From Bradyrhizobium sp. CSS354 (GTDB taxonomy: Bacteria > Pseudomonadota > Alphaproteobacteria > Rhizobiales > Xanthobacteraceae), in contig NZ_JAACFU010000001.1 of assembly GCF_029051725.1 (NCBI RefSeq), positions 186,001 through 250,000 of the forward strand: a DNA stretch of 64,000 nt, written 5' to 3'. The notes below the pieces were generated by a model. That model did no database searches, had not been told where the DNA came from, and saw only the letters and a list, made by a program, of their open reading frames with translations. Made by a program: the position numbers and the translations under genes. Below are positions 50,986 to 60,318 of the stretch, piece by piece. The first letter of the stretch is position 1. Each line of letters begins with the position of its first letter.

Positions 50986-51717
50986 ATGGCAGACCGCCTC
51001 AAGGGAAAGCGCGCCGTCATCACGGCTGCAGCGGCAGGCATCGGACGCGCATGCGCCATCGCATTCGCGCGTGAAGGCGCAACCGTCATCGCCACCGACA
51101 TCAACGAGAGCGGCATCGCGAGCCTGACCAAGGAAGGCGTCGCCGAAACCGCGAAGCTCGACGTGCGCAGCACCGCCGACGTCAACGCCTTCGCCAAGCG
51201 CGTCGGCAAGGTTGACATCCTGCTCAATGCCGCCGGCTTCGTGCACCACGGCACCATCCTGGAGTGCTCGGAAGAGGATTTTGATTTCTCGTTCGACCTC
51301 AATGTCAAGTCGATGCACCGGACCATCAGGGCCTTCCTGCCGGACATGCTCGCGGGCGGCGGCGGCAGCATCGTCAACATCTCCTCCTGCGCGGCGCTGC
51401 GGCCGCCGGCCAACCGCTACGTCTACAGCTCGTCGAAGGCCGCGGTGTCGCTGCTGACGCGCGCGGTCGCGCTCGACTTCATCACCAAGGGTATCCGCTG
51501 CAACAGCATCTGCCCGGGCACCGTTGAGACGCCCTCGATGCTCGACCGCGCCGCCGCGCAAGGCCCGCAGGGCAAGGAGATGTTCGTCTCCCGCCAGAAG
51601 ATGGGCCGGCTCGGCACCGCCGACGAGATCGCGTCCATGGCGGTTTATCTCGGCAGTGACGAGAGCGCCTTCACCACCGGCGTCGACCTCGTCGTCGACG
51701 GCGGCTACATGCTCTGA
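50986..51717 (+). CDS. SDR-family dehydrogenase, 2-keto-3-deoxy-sugar-acid or hydroxybutyrate type
   Basis: 243 residues. The cofactor site reads TAAAAGIGRA near 13-22, with Asp in ATDINES favouring NAD(H). NAAG lies near 83-86, the catalytic Ser in VNISSCAAL near 130, and YVYSSSKAA supplies Tyr and Lys near 147-151. It resembles the DHRS6/BDH2 group, which includes bacterial 2-keto-3-deoxy-L-fuconate dehydrogenases. Next to a sugar-acid dehydratase, oxidation of the 2-keto-3-deoxy product is plausible. It follows the repeat and precedes another SDR by 27 bases. Confidence 0.85.
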   Translation: MADRLKGKRAVITAAAAGIGRACAIAFAREGATVIATDINESGIASLTKEGVAETAKLDVRSTADVNAFAKRVGKVDILLNAAGFVHHGTILECSEEDFDFSFDLNVKSMHRTIRAFLPDMLAGGGGSIVNISSCAALRPPANRYVYSSSKAAVSLLTRAVALDFITKGIRCNSICPGTVETPSMLDRAAAQGPQGKEMFVSRQKMGRLGTADEIASMAVYLGSDESAFTTGVDLVVDGGYML

Positions 51718-51744
51718 CGCCAAGGCATCCAGAAGGCATCCAGC

Positions 51745-52491
51745 ATGAACAAGATCGATCTCAACGACCGTGTCGCCATCGTCACCGGCGGGGCGCAGGG
51801 CTTCGGCCGCGCCATCGTTCAGCGCTTCGTCGCCTCCGGCGCCAAGGTCGCGATCTGGGATTTCGACGCCGCGCTGGCCGAGAAGACGGCGAAGGAAATC
51901 GGCGACAACGCCCGCGTCTTCAAAGTCGACGTAACCGATACCGCGGCCGTCGAGCAGGCTCGCGACGCGACGCTTGCCGCCTTCGGCAAGATCGACATCC
52001 TCGTCAACAATGCCGGCATTGCCGGGGTCAACAAGCCGGTCTGGGAGACCGATCTCGAGGAATGGCGGAAGGTTCTGCGCATCAACCTGGACGGCCCCTT
52101 CATCTGCTGCAAGGCGGTCGTGCCCGCGATGCTCAAGCAGAAATACGGGCGCATCGTCAACATCGCCTCGATCGCCGGCAAGGAAGGCAATCCGAACGCC
52201 TCGCACTACTCGGCGTCCAAGGCCGGCCTGATCGCGCTGACGAAGTCGCTCGGCAAGGAATTGGCGGCACATGACATCCTCGTCAATGCGGTGACGCCCG
52301 CGGCTGCAAAGACCGCGATCTTCGACCAAATGACGCAGCAGCATATCGACTTCATGCTGTCGAAGATTCCGAAAGGCCGCTTCGTGCTGGTGGAGGAGCT
52401 AGCCGCGATGGCGGCCTGGCTCGCATCCGAGGACTGCGCGTTTTCGACCGGCGCGGTGTTCGACATCTCTGGCGGGCGCGCAACTTACTGA
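51745..52491 (+). CDS. SDR-family dehydrogenase, probable sugar dehydrogenase
   Basis: 248 residues. The cofactor motif TGGAQGFGRA lies near 14-23 and NNAGIAG near 91-97. The catalytic Ser in NIASIAGKEGNPNASHYSASKAG is followed by Tyr-x3-Lys near 154-158. Sequence and operon position (dehydratase-SDR-SDR) suggest that it oxidises the free sugar at C1 or an acid intermediate. It is not distinguishable by eye from gluconate 5-dehydrogenase-like SDRs. GFA-family gene starts eight bases after its stop. Confidence 0.85.
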   Translation: MNKIDLNDRVAIVTGGAQGFGRAIVQRFVASGAKVAIWDFDAALAEKTAKEIGDNARVFKVDVTDTAAVEQARDATLAAFGKIDILVNNAGIAGVNKPVWETDLEEWRKVLRINLDGPFICCKAVVPAMLKQKYGRIVNIASIAGKEGNPNASHYSASKAGLIALTKSLGKELAAHDILVNAVTPAAAKTAIFDQMTQQHIDFMLSKIPKGRFVLVEELAAMAAWLASEDCAFSTGAVFDISGGRATY

Positions 52492-52498
52492 GGACGTC

Positions 52499-52891
52499 AT
52501 GATCAGAGAGGGCGGATGTCTGTGCGGCGCGGTGCGGTTCAAGGCGGAGGGCGAGCCGCTCAACGTCCGCATCTGCCATTGTCGCATCTGTCAGAAGGCG
52601 ATGGGCTCGCCCTACTTCGCCCGCGCGCAGTTCGACCAGCGCGCGCTGACCGTCGAGGGCGACACTGCCCGCTATGGGTCGTCCGAGAACATCGACCGCG
52701 TGTTCTGCAAACGCTGCGGCACGCGCCTGTTCGCCTGGCGGCGCAACGGCACGCTGGCGGGCGTCGCGCTGGCGACCTTCGACGATCGCAACGCCTTTGC
52801 GCCGACCGAGCACATCTGGGTCAGCGAAAAAATGGGCTGGGTGACGATCGAGGACGGCATGATCCGATATGAGGGGACGATCCCGACGTAG
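52499..52891 (+). CDS. GFA-family zinc-binding protein
   Basis: 130 residues with the CENP-V/GFA fold. Metal ligands are visible as GGCLCGAVRF (6-15), ICHCRICQKAMGSP near 25-38 and FCKRCGTRLFAWR near 69-81, giving the usual two zinc sites. Family members include glutathione-dependent formaldehyde-activating enzyme, but most have no known activity. The start lies eight bases after the second SDR, so it is likely co-transcribed and may be an accessory of the sugar operon or merely the last gene. Confidence 0.85.
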   Translation: MIREGGCLCGAVRFKAEGEPLNVRICHCRICQKAMGSPYFARAQFDQRALTVEGDTARYGSSENIDRVFCKRCGTRLFAWRRNGTLAGVALATFDDRNAFAPTEHIWVSEKMGWVTIEDGMIRYEGTIPT

Positions 52892-53052
52892 CTCATCCGG
52901 CGGCAAGGCTCGGTACCAAGACCGCCGGTCTCGCCGATCAATTGCAGCGTGGCATTTCGGAACCGGTCACCCTATGTTGAGGTGAAGCGTTGCTGCACCA
53001 CCGGTTGGCTGGGTCGGCTGCAAGACCGCAGGTAAACCGGGACGGACGAGCC

Positions 53053-53733
53053 GTGAACATTTCTTTGTATGACCTCTCGGTGTGGGTGCTGCCGCTGGTG
53101 CTCGCCATCACCTTCCACGAGGCTGCGCACGCCTTCGTGGCATATCGTCTCGGTGACGATACGGCCTCGCAGCTCGGCCGTGTCAGCTTCAATCCGCTCC
53201 GCCACATCGACCCGTTCGGCACGGTGATCCTGCCGGCGATGCTGCTGTTCGCGCATTCGCCGTTCCTGTTCGGCTACGCCAAGCCTGTGCCGGTGAATTT
53301 CCGCAAGCTCAACGACCCCAGGCTCGGCATGGTGTGGGTGGCGCTGGCCGGGCCTGCCACCAACATCCTGCTGGCGCTGGCCGCAGCTCTTGCCCTGCAC
53401 GCCCTGCCTTGGGCTCCGGCCAACTCGGCGCAATGGATCTTCGACAATCTCAAGAACGCGCTGCTGATCAACGCGGTGCTGGCGGTGTTCAACATGATGC
53501 CGATCCCGCCGCTCGACGGCGGGCGCGTCGCGGTCGGGCTGCTGCCCCGGCCGCTCGCCCTGCCGCTTGCGCGGCTCGAGCCGTTCGGGATGCTGATCCT
53601 GATCGGCTTGCTGATCCTGCTACCGCTGGCAGGCTCCCAGTTCGGTCTAAATCTTGATGTTATTTCAGCAATACTGCGAACGTTGACCGGTTATGTGATT
53701 CAGGCTGTTCTCATTCTGACCGGCAATGCGTAG
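53053..53733 (+). CDS. Site-2-protease-type M50 membrane metallopeptidase
   Basis: 226 residues from the GTG at 53053 (VNISLYDLSVWVLPLVL). A TTG at 52990 with a better GAGGTG ribosome site is an alternative that adds 21 unconserved residues. The zinc motif HEAAH lies near 22-26 in the first helix, and the third ligand in NMMPIPPLDGGR near 148-159, both intramembrane. Five to six hydrophobic helices are predicted. It belongs to the short SpoIVFB/Rv-type branch without PDZ or CBS domains. Substrate is unknown. Confidence 0.87.
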   Translation: MNISLYDLSVWVLPLVLAITFHEAAHAFVAYRLGDDTASQLGRVSFNPLRHIDPFGTVILPAMLLFAHSPFLFGYAKPVPVNFRKLNDPRLGMVWVALAGPATNILLALAAALALHALPWAPANSAQWIFDNLKNALLINAVLAVFNMMPIPPLDGGRVAVGLLPRPLALPLARLEPFGMLILIGLLILLPLAGSQFGLNLDVISAILRTLTGYVIQAVLILTGNA

Positions 53734-53780
53734 TTGAACAGCGACACACCCGAACACAAGCCGAAGGGCTCGAGGCCGAC

Positions 53781-54221
53781 TTGGTCAAAGCTGCCGATAT
53801 GCTGATCGCGCGACGCGCCGATACCCGCGCCCGCGCCGATTTCGCCACCTGGAAGATGATGGCCAAGCTCAACGGGTCGTCCGCGCTGCCGCCGGGGGCG
53901 CAGGAATTCCTCGCGAGCTACAAGAACCTGCAGGCGCAGATGAACGAGGGTGAGGCTACCGAGGCCACCATCGGCGCCATCTACAAGGCCTACTATGCCG
54001 AGATGGGCGGCGCGGGAACCCCGCCTGACGTCCGCCCCAGGGCGGCCGAACCGGCGGCGGACAATGTTACCGCTTTCCGCCGCCCCGAACCGAAGCCGAA
54101 GAAGGCCAATTTCTTCGGGGCAGCGACCGCGGGCGCGACCCAGAAACGGCCGCTCCCGGTGGCCCTGATCTTCGCCTGCCTGGTCGTGGTCTATGTCGGG
54201 ATCAGGCTCTACTGGCGCTGA
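53781..54221 (+). CDS. Hypothetical protein with C-terminal membrane anchor
   Basis: 146 residues from TTG at 53781 (GAGG five bases upstream); an ATG at 53799 is the alternative. An alpha-helical N-terminal half (TRARADFATWKMMAKLNGS to AIYKAYYAEMGG) is followed by a Pro/Lys-rich linker and a single C-terminal helix (PVALIFACLVVVYVGIRLYWR), as in a tail-anchored protein. No family is recognised. Its stop overlaps the convergent TonB gene by 13 bases. It is 47 bases after the site-2 protease, possibly as partner or substrate. Confidence 0.7.
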   Translation: MVKAADMLIARRADTRARADFATWKMMAKLNGSSALPPGAQEFLASYKNLQAQMNEGEATEATIGAIYKAYYAEMGGAGTPPDVRPRAAEPAADNVTAFRRPEPKPKKANFFGAATAGATQKRPLPVALIFACLVVVYVGIRLYWR

Positions 54222-55024
54222 GCCGACTTCTTCTTTTTCTTTGCGTCCGGCGGCGTGAAGATGATGTCGACGGTGCGCTCGAACCGGTCGTCGGTCAGGC
54301 TGGCAGGCGGCTGCGGGATGGGATCGGACTTGCGCACAATCGAGATCGCCGCCGCATCATAAGCTGCATCCCCGGATGACTCGGCAACGTCGACTGAAAG
54401 CACGTTGCCCCGCCGATTGATCGCGAAGGAGACCTTGACCTTCTGATTGTTGGGCTCCTTGCCCTCCGGGTTGACCTTGTGGGCGGTAAGATGCGCGCTG
54501 ATCTTGCGGTTCCAGTCCGCCGTCAGCTTCAGAATATCCTTGCCGATGCCCAGCACAGGCGCCAGCGCCTTCTCGGCCTCGCGCGCGTCCTCATCAAGCG
54601 TCTGCCGCGCCGTCGCAACGGACTTCGGCGAGGCCTCCGCAGCGGGCGTCTCGACCGCCGCGATCTTCGGATCCTCGTCCTGCGGCTTCTTCGAGATGTT
54701 CTCGGTGACGACCCGATCGGGATCGTCGACCTGTTGCGACTGATCCTTTGGAAGCTCGGTTTCCTTGGTCTCGGCTTTTTGCTCGGGAAGCGCCTGCTGC
54801 TCCTGCATCGCTTCGCTATCCGGTCCCGGCGGAAGGTCGGTGTCAGGCGCCTTCGGCGAGGCCATCTCGACAGCGAACTCCGCGCCGGCCGCGCCGAGGC
54901 CGTCATCGCCGTCATCGGCGCGCAGGTGCGCCAGCGCGAGCGCGGCACCACCCAGATGCAGCGCGAGCGCCGCCACCGCTGCCAAAATCCAAAGCGTCCG
55001 GGCTGGTTTGGACTCGTCCGACAT
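54209..55024 (-). CDS. tonB: TonB-like energy transducer
   Basis: 271 residues. A short cytosolic N-terminus and one membrane anchor (LWILAAVAALALHLGGAALALA, 11-32) are followed by a long acidic, Pro/Glu/Lys-rich periplasmic linker (40-150). The C-terminal TonB domain reads VKVSFAINRRGNVLSVDVAESSGDAAYDAAAISIVRKSDPIPQPP near 205-249. A lysine-rich tail (DAKKKKKSAQRQ) follows. It transmits proton-motive energy to the outer-membrane receptor encoded upstream in the same operon. Confidence 0.9.
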   Translation of the reverse strand: MSDESKPARTLWILAAVAALALHLGGAALALAHLRADDGDDGLGAAGAEFAVEMASPKAPDTDLPPGPDSEAMQEQQALPEQKAETKETELPKDQSQQVDDPDRVVTENISKKPQDEDPKIAAVETPAAEASPKSVATARQTLDEDAREAEKALAPVLGIGKDILKLTADWNRKISAHLTAHKVNPEGKEPNNQKVKVSFAINRRGNVLSVDVAESSGDAAYDAAAISIVRKSDPIPQPPASLTDDRFERTVDIIFTPPDAKKKKKSAQRQ

Positions 55025-55032
55025 CGCGGCCT

Positions 55033-55488
55033 CTAAGGCTGAGCGGCGCCTGCCGCAGGCGCCCCCGGAGCGCCTTCCAGCGCAACCAGTTTCACCCGCG
55101 AATAGCCGCCTGAGCGCAACAGCTCCATGACCCCCATCAACTCGCCATACGGCACCGAGCGATCGGCGCGCAGAAAGACATACTTGTCCTTGCTCATGTC
55201 GGAGAGGCCGTCGAGGGTGCCGATCAACTCGGCGCGGTGGACCGGGTTCTCTCCGATGGCAAGCGTCAAATCGGGCTTGATGCTGAGATAGGTCGGCTTG
55301 TCCGGCTTCTTCTGCGGCGTCGCGCTCGACGTCGGCAGATCGATCGGCAGGTCGACGGTCGAGAGCGGCGCTGCGACCATGAAGATGATCAGCAGCACCA
55401 GGATGACATCGATGAACGGCGTGACGTTGATTTCATGCGTTTCGCCGAAATCGTCGTCGTCATCATTGTCTGCGAGCGAAACGCCCAT
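55033..55488 (-). CDS. exbD: Biopolymer transport protein ExbD
   Basis: 151 residues. The N-terminal [27 protein letters not shown] (14-40) contains the transmembrane helix with the essential Asp. The remaining periplasmic domain carries [17 protein letters not shown] and [32 protein letters not shown]. It forms the TonB proton channel with ExbB, whose gene ends three bases upstream. Confidence 0.92.
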   Translation of the reverse strand: MGVSLADNDDDDDFGETHEINVTPFIDVILVLLIIFMVAAPLSTVDLPIDLPTSSATPQKKPDKPTYLSIKPDLTLAIGENPVHRAELIGTLDGLSDMSKDKYVFLRADRSVPYGELMGVMELLRSGGYSRVKLVALEGAPGAPAAGAAQP

Positions 55489-55491
55489 GGA

Positions 55492-56406
55492 TCACTCCGC
55501 CGCGCGCGAATGCACGCTGCCGTGGCTGCGGTCGAGATCGCGCGAGAGCAACCGCCCCGCCGCGCCCGAGGCACGGCTGACGAGCTCGAGATAGCTCTTC
55601 GTCACGCGCGAGAAGTAGTTGTAGATGATGACGGCGGGAATGGCGGCGACCAGACCGATCGCGGTGGCGAGCAGCGCCTCGGCGATGCCGGGCGCGACGA
55701 CGGCGAGGTTCGTGGTCTGCGACTTCGAGATGCCGATGAAGCTGTTCATGATGCCCCACACCGTGCCGAACAGGCCGACGAAGGGCGAGGTCGAGCCGAT
55801 GGTCGCGAGCACGCCCATGCCGACGCGGATGCGCCGCGCCTCCGCGCGCATGATCTCGGAGAAGCTCGAAGCCGCGCGCTCCTTGATGCCGGTGTCGCTG
55901 GAGAGGCCGGCCGACATCCGCGCCTCCCGCAGCGCCGCCGCCAGGAAGGACGGCAGGATGCCCTCCTTGGCGCCGAGCGCCATCTGCGCTTCGGCGAGCG
56001 AGCGGGCCTCCGCGATCTTCTTCAGCGCCGAACGAAGCTTGGTTGCGGCGATCGACAATTCGATCGACTTGGCGATCAGCACCGTCCACGTCATCAGCGA
56101 TGCGAAGGCGAGCCCGATCATCACCGCTTTCACGATGATATCCGCCGACTGGAACATCACCCAGGGCGACAATTCCTTCATGGCGGGCGCGATGCCGGCA
56201 TCGGACTTTGCCGCCGCGGGCGCGGCAGCTTGGGGCGCCGCAGGCGGAGCGACAACCGGGGCCGGACTGACCGCGGACGGCTGAGCCGTCGACTGGGCCG
56301 GAGCCGCGGGCGCGGCTTGTGTCTGGGCAGAAACAGGGGACGCAAGCCAGGCGGCCGCCAGCACCAGAGCTGCGGCAAGGCTTGCTTGGAAGGATATGAT
56401 CTTCAT
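55492..56406 (-). CDS. exbB: Biopolymer transport protein ExbB (extended periplasmic N-terminus)
   Basis: 304 residues, some 60 longer than E. coli ExbB. A signal peptide ([19 protein letters not shown]) is followed by an Ala/Pro-rich segment to about residue 75 and then the three-helix MotA/TolQ/ExbB domain. [23 protein letters not shown] near 209-231 is the channel motif. The extension is common to the ExbB of alphaproteobacteria and Pseudomonas. Its ATG overlaps the PiuC stop. Confidence 0.92.
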   Translation of the reverse strand: MKIISFQASLAAALVLAAAWLASPVSAQTQAAPAAPAQSTAQPSAVSPAPVVAPPAAPQAAAPAAAKSDAGIAPAMKELSPWVMFQSADIIVKAVMIGLAFASLMTWTVLIAKSIELSIAATKLRSALKKIAEARSLAEAQMALGAKEGILPSFLAAALREARMSAGLSSDTGIKERAASSFSEIMRAEARRIRVGMGVLATIGSTSPFVGLFGTVWGIMNSFIGISKSQTTNLAVVAPGIAEALLATAIGLVAAIPAVIIYNYFSRVTKSYLELVSRASGAAGRLLSRDLDRSHGSVHSRAAE

Positions 56407-57092
56407 ACTTCGGCCCAGTAGCGAATGAGGTTGTGATAGATACCCGTCAATTTGACCGTTTCGGGATCGTCACGCCCGAGCCGTTCCACCAGCGCCTGTA
56501 TCGCGGTGTCGAGGTCAAAGATCATGCTCCGGGCTTGATCGTCCCGTATCATGCTCTGAAGCCAGAAGAAAGACGCAACCCGCGTTCCCCTGGTCACCGG
56601 GGTCACCAGATGGAGGCTGGTCGAGGGATAGAGCACGCAGTCCCCGGCTTGCAACTTGACTTCGTGCGAACCGTAGCTGTCCTCGATCACAAGTTCGCCA
56701 CCGTCGTACTCCTCCGGCTCGGCCAGGAACAGCGTCACCGACAGGTCTGTGCGGATGCGAAGGCCGGTCAGGCGGTCGCCGCGGATGGCATTGTCGACGT
56801 GCAGGCCAAAATGGTGGCCGCTGCTGGCTGCATAGCGGTTGAACAGCGGCGGGAAGATCTGGAGCGGGATCGCCGCCGCGATGAAGCGCGGGTTCGACGT
56901 CAGCGCCGAAATGATGCGGTTGCCGAGCTTGCGCGCGACCTCGCTGTCCGGCGGCAATTGCTCGTTGCGCTTGACCATCGCCGACTGCGCGCCGGCGGTG
57001 GAGCGCCCGTCTTCCCATTCGCTGGCGTCCATGATGCGGCGGAAATCCGCCACATCATCCTTGCTCAGAACGCCAGGCAGGCCCGTCAACAT
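56403..57092 (-). CDS. piuC: Fe(II)/2-oxoglutarate-dependent PKHD-type hydroxylase (PiuC-like)
   Basis: 229 residues from the ATG at 57090-57092; a longer frame overlaps the receptor gene and is rejected. Iron ligands are the HxD of [14 protein letters not shown] near 96 and 98, and the distal His in [17 protein letters not shown] near 159, with Arg for 2-oxoglutarate. In other bacteria this gene also lies beside a catecholate siderophore receptor and TonB components. Its substrate is unknown. It begins two bases after the receptor stop and is coupled to exbB. Confidence 0.9.
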   Translation of the reverse strand: MLTGLPGVLSKDDVADFRRIMDASEWEDGRSTAGAQSAMVKRNEQLPPDSEVARKLGNRIISALTSNPRFIAAAIPLQIFPPLFNRYAASSGHHFGLHVDNAIRGDRLTGLRIRTDLSVTLFLAEPEEYDGGELVIEDSYGSHEVKLQAGDCVLYPSTSLHLVTPVTRGTRVASFFWLQSMIRDDQARSMIFDLDTAIQALVERLGRDDPETVKLTGIYHNLIRYWAEV

Positions 57093-57094
57093 GA

Positions 57095-59518
57095 TCAGAA
57101 CTTCGCCGTCGTCACGAGATAGAACGCCCGCCCCGGCGCGACCGCCACGAAGGGTACGGCACTGCGATAGAACGAGTCGTAATAGAGCTTGTTCGTAAGG
57201 TTCTGAGCGTAGAACTTCATGGTCCAGTTCTGGTCGATCTTCTTCTCGATGAACGCGTCGAAACGCCAATAGCTCGGCAACTCGTTGGTGTTGGCCGCGA
57301 ACGTGCCGCCATAGACCTTCGAGCGGTACACCGCCTGCCCGCCGAGTTCCCAGCCGCCATCGAACTTGTACTTGGTCAGCATGCTGAACGACTGGTGGGC
57401 AATGTTGGCAAGCTGCAGACCCAAATTCGACGCAACGCCGCTCTGCGTGACCTTCGACTGCATCAGCACCAGGCCGCCAAAAATGCTCCAGCGGTCGGTG
57501 AGCTTGCCCTCGGCCTCGATGTCGATGCCCTGGATCCTGTAGGCGGCCCCCGAAGTCAGCACGCTGTTGACGGTCTCGCGCGCATTGTCCTTGGTCGTCT
57601 GAAACAGCGCACCAGTCACCAGCAGGTGACGGTCGGCGAGCTCCCATTTGGTGCCGAGTTCGATCGCCTTGTTACGCTCGGGTCCGAGCAAAACGGCCGT
57701 GTTGGGCGGAACACCACCGTAATCGGTCGCGGTCGCATCAAGCTCCGACCCGAACGGATTGGCCGAGGTGGCATAGGCCGCATAGACGCTGCCGATCGAC
57801 ATCGGCTTGTAAACCAGGCCGACGTTGTAATTCACAAGGTCGGCGTTCTGCTTCAGATAGGCCGCGTTGGTCGACGAGCTCTGGCTATAGCCGTCGTAGC
57901 GCACGCCGCCGTTGACGATGATCGTGTCCTGCCAGTTGGCGGTATCCATGGCATACACGCTGGTGGTGTTGACGCCATATCGCGTCGGATTCCCGACGAT
58001 CCCGGGAATGCTGAAGGGGATGTTGGTGAATTGCGGAGAATAGAGATTGACCCCCGTCACCGCGCCGTTGCTCGTGAAGGCGGAACCGGACAGCTCCGAC
58101 GCGAGGCCCGCATAGCGGTCGATCGAGATGTTCTCGTTCGCATACTCGACGCCGAACACCGTGGTGTGCTTGACCCCGCCGGTGTCGAGCTTGAACGTGG
58201 CCTCGTTCTGGTTGGCCCACACGTCCACGCTTTGCAAGCGGCTCTGCGCGCTTGCCGTCGTGGTCCAGAGCAGCGGATTCGGGCTGGTCGTGTTCGGGTT
58301 CTGCGGCAGCGTGCCGATGTAGTTCAGCACCGAGTGCTCGCCGCGCACCTTGCTGGTCAGCGTAATGGCGTCGTTGACCTTGTACTCGATCGTGCCGGTG
58401 CCGAAATCCTGCCGCGCCGTCTGGAAGTCGCGGTTGAGGAAGCCGTACCAGCTTCCGCGCGGAATGCCCGCCGACGTCACCGGCACGTTGCCCTGCCTGT
58501 AAAAGGGCACGCCGAAATCCGGGTAGCCGCTGAGGTCGGTGTGGACGTAGTTCGTCGTGATCTTGATGTCGTTGGTCGGGGTGTACTTGGTCGAGATGAA
58601 CGAACCCCAGCGATCGTCGGTGATGTAGTTGCGGCCGGCGACGTTGGCGTCCTGGAACAGGCCGCCAACGCGCACCGAGAAGGTGGGATCGATGACCTGG
58701 TTGACGTCGAGCGTGACCCGCTTGGTCCGGTCGGTGCCGAACTCGGTATCCATCCGCTTGAAATTGACGTCGCCCGCCTGCTTGGTGACGATGTTGATGG
58801 CGCCGCCAGCGGTGCCGCGGCCGGCGTAGGACGAGGCCGGGCCGCGCAGAATCTCGATCTGCTCGGTGAAGAAATTCTCGCGGATCGAGACCGCGGGATC
58901 GCGGATACCGTCGATGAAGACGTCGTTGCGCGCGTCGAAGCCGCGGATGAAGAAGCGGTCGCCGAAGGCGTTGCCGCCCTCGCCCGATCCCAGCGTCACA
59001 CCCGCGGTGGAGCGTCCGATCTCCTTCAGCGTCGTGGCGTTCTTGTCCTCGAGCACTTCCTTGCTGAGCACGGTGATGCTCTTCGGCGTGTTCAGCATCT
59101 TTTCGGGAAACTTGCCGGAGGCCTGGACGTGGTCGACCTTGTAGGGCGCTGCCGGATCGGAATACGGATTACGGTCGGCTTCGCCGGCCGGAACGGTAGG
59201 AGCCGTCTGCTGCGCGGGCTGCTGCCGCTGCGCGGCGCGGCGAAGCGCATTGCGCGCGCGGACCTGGTCCGCCGTCGGCTTCGAAGCCACCGGGCGCGGA
59301 CGCGCGACCGGAGCATCGACCGTCACCGGCGGCAGATTCGACTGCTGCGCTTCCGCGCCGCTCGACACCGATGCTGCCGCGATCAGGCCCGCGACAGCGG
59401 AGACCTTCTTGCCGGAAACGCTCGTGAACTTTTCATCGAATGCTGCGACCGAACGCAACGACTTCGGTGCGACCACCTGCCCCATTACCAAACACGCCCC
59501 ATATTCCTGTTCGCCCAT
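57095..59518 (-). CDS. TonB-dependent siderophore receptor (Fiu/catecholate type)
   Basis: 807 residues from the ATG at 59516-59518; an in-frame ATG at 59485 is possible. A signal-like segment ([19 protein letters not shown]) is followed by a Pro/Arg-rich stretch, then the plug ([64 protein letters not shown] near 160-205). A 22-strand barrel ends in the aromatic FYLVTTAKF. The start and plug resemble Fiu, which takes up monomeric catechol-iron complexes. Repeated TTTAGAA half-sites upstream suggest iron control. Confidence 0.92.
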   Translation of the reverse strand: MGEQEYGACLVMGQVVAPKSLRSVAAFDEKFTSVSGKKVSAVAGLIAAASVSSGAEAQQSNLPPVTVDAPVARPRPVASKPTADQVRARNALRRAAQRQQPAQQTAPTVPAGEADRNPYSDPAAPYKVDHVQASGKFPEKMLNTPKSITVLSKEVLEDKNATTLKEIGRSTAGVTLGSGEGGNAFGDRFFIRGFDARNDVFIDGIRDPAVSIRENFFTEQIEILRGPASSYAGRGTAGGAINIVTKQAGDVNFKRMDTEFGTDRTKRVTLDVNQVIDPTFSVRVGGLFQDANVAGRNYITDDRWGSFISTKYTPTNDIKITTNYVHTDLSGYPDFGVPFYRQGNVPVTSAGIPRGSWYGFLNRDFQTARQDFGTGTIEYKVNDAITLTSKVRGEHSVLNYIGTLPQNPNTTSPNPLLWTTTASAQSRLQSVDVWANQNEATFKLDTGGVKHTTVFGVEYANENISIDRYAGLASELSGSAFTSNGAVTGVNLYSPQFTNIPFSIPGIVGNPTRYGVNTTSVYAMDTANWQDTIIVNGGVRYDGYSQSSSTNAAYLKQNADLVNYNVGLVYKPMSIGSVYAAYATSANPFGSELDATATDYGGVPPNTAVLLGPERNKAIELGTKWELADRHLLVTGALFQTTKDNARETVNSVLTSGAAYRIQGIDIEAEGKLTDRWSIFGGLVLMQSKVTQSGVASNLGLQLANIAHQSFSMLTKYKFDGGWELGGQAVYRSKVYGGTFAANTNELPSYWRFDAFIEKKIDQNWTMKFYAQNLTNKLYYDSFYRSAVPFVAVAPGRAFYLVTTAKF

Positions 59519-59614
59519 TCACTTCGATGAACGATTGGTGTGTTGGTATCGGCGGCAAAATAGCGGGTCAATGCGAGCAAGCCGCGAGAACGCTTGAATA
59601 AGTCCAGATCAAAA

Positions 59615-59669
59615 CGATTCTAAACTACAGTTTGAAATCGTTCTAAAACAAGATTGGAGTCGTTCTAAA
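59615..59669 (-). promoter_or_regulatory. Triple TTTAGAA direct repeat upstream of the receptor
   Basis: On the minus strand, TTTAGAACGA occurs at 59669-59660 and 59647-59638, and TTTAGAATCG at 59624-59615. The intervals of 22 and 23 bases equal about two helical turns. They lie 97-151 bases before the receptor ATG. TTTAGAA is, from memory, the half-site of the Irr iron control element of Rhizobiales. The binding factor is inferred. Confidence 0.6.
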
Positions 59670-59702
59670 GAGAGCGCGAGTTCGGCGGTCGCGCGCGCAT
59701 CG

Positions 59703-59942
59703 TCAATCGCTGCTTGGCGGCTTCATCAGCGAGAACAATTCATCGACGGTCTTCTGCGCCACCGCGCGCACGCGATCGCTGTTGTCCATGCCGGCGATGT
59801 TGACACCGTTGACGACGGCTCTGATCTCGTCGCGGAAGTCCGTGAGAAAGCGCAAGGGATCGCGCTGCTCGTTGGCGACGCGTGCGATCAATCCCGTGAT
59901 CAGGATCTGACACGCGATCAGCTTGCCGTTCAGTTCGTCCAT
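59703..59942 (-). CDS. Small protein of unknown function near the iron-uptake operon (79 residues)
   Basis: 79 residues from the ATG at 59940-59942, preceded by GGGAG six bases away. A longer frame to 60191 runs through the palindrome at 60016-60030 and is probably not translated. The chain is soluble and mostly helical (MDELNGKLIACQILITGLIARVANEQRD, then AVAQKTVDELFSLMKPPSSD), with no signal peptide or known motif. The gene ends just upstream of the TTTAGAA repeats of the receptor and is preceded by its own AGAAC/GTTCT palindrome. It may be iron-regulated. Confidence 0.65.
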   Translation of the reverse strand: MDELNGKLIACQILITGLIARVANEQRDPLRFLTDFRDEIRAVVNGVNIAGMDNSDRVRAVAQKTVDELFSLMKPPSSD

Positions 59943-60015
59943 GCTGCGCTCCCGTTGTGGCGCGCCGATATGACCGATGCCAGTTTTCCTGACAACCGAA
60001 ACGGCCTCCTCACGA

Positions 60016-60030
60016 TTTAGAACCGTTCTT
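60016..60030. promoter_or_regulatory. Palindrome TTTAGAACCGTTCTT upstream of the 79-residue gene
   Basis: AGAAC-C-GTTCT (60019-60029) is a perfect 5-bp inverted repeat with TTT/TT flanks. It contains the TTTAGAAC motif repeated at 59615-59669. It lies 74-88 bases upstream of the ATG at 59942 and about 290 bases before the divergent efflux operon. It looks like a two-sided form of the same iron-type box. The remaining 377-base gap (59943-60318) contains no further gene that I can support. Confidence 0.5.
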
Positions 60031-60318
60031 GCGAGCCGTCGCCTTGCGGCCCATGCGCGGCGCCGCTCGGTGCGGAGCACACCGCTTTCGAGCATTGCAC
60101 AAAGTTTGCACGCTGATCGTTCCTGACGGGACAATCCAGCACTGCACACCGTAGTGACACGGAGCTGCCTAAGCGGTGCAAAGCTTTCCAATTGTTTAGG
60201 ATTCTCAACGGATAGTGCTGTTTACACTGGAACTTGGCGTGTATTATACAAGCGCCCTGGAACCCTATGATTGCCTCATAATTCGTAGTTTAGGGCACAA
60301 GAGCCGACACGAGACGAA

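Noticed and set aside
59943..60191. Longer version of the 79-residue protein
   Set aside because: The extra part is Arg/Ala-rich, contains the AGAAC/GTTCT palindrome and lacks a ribosome site, while the internal ATG has GGGAG.
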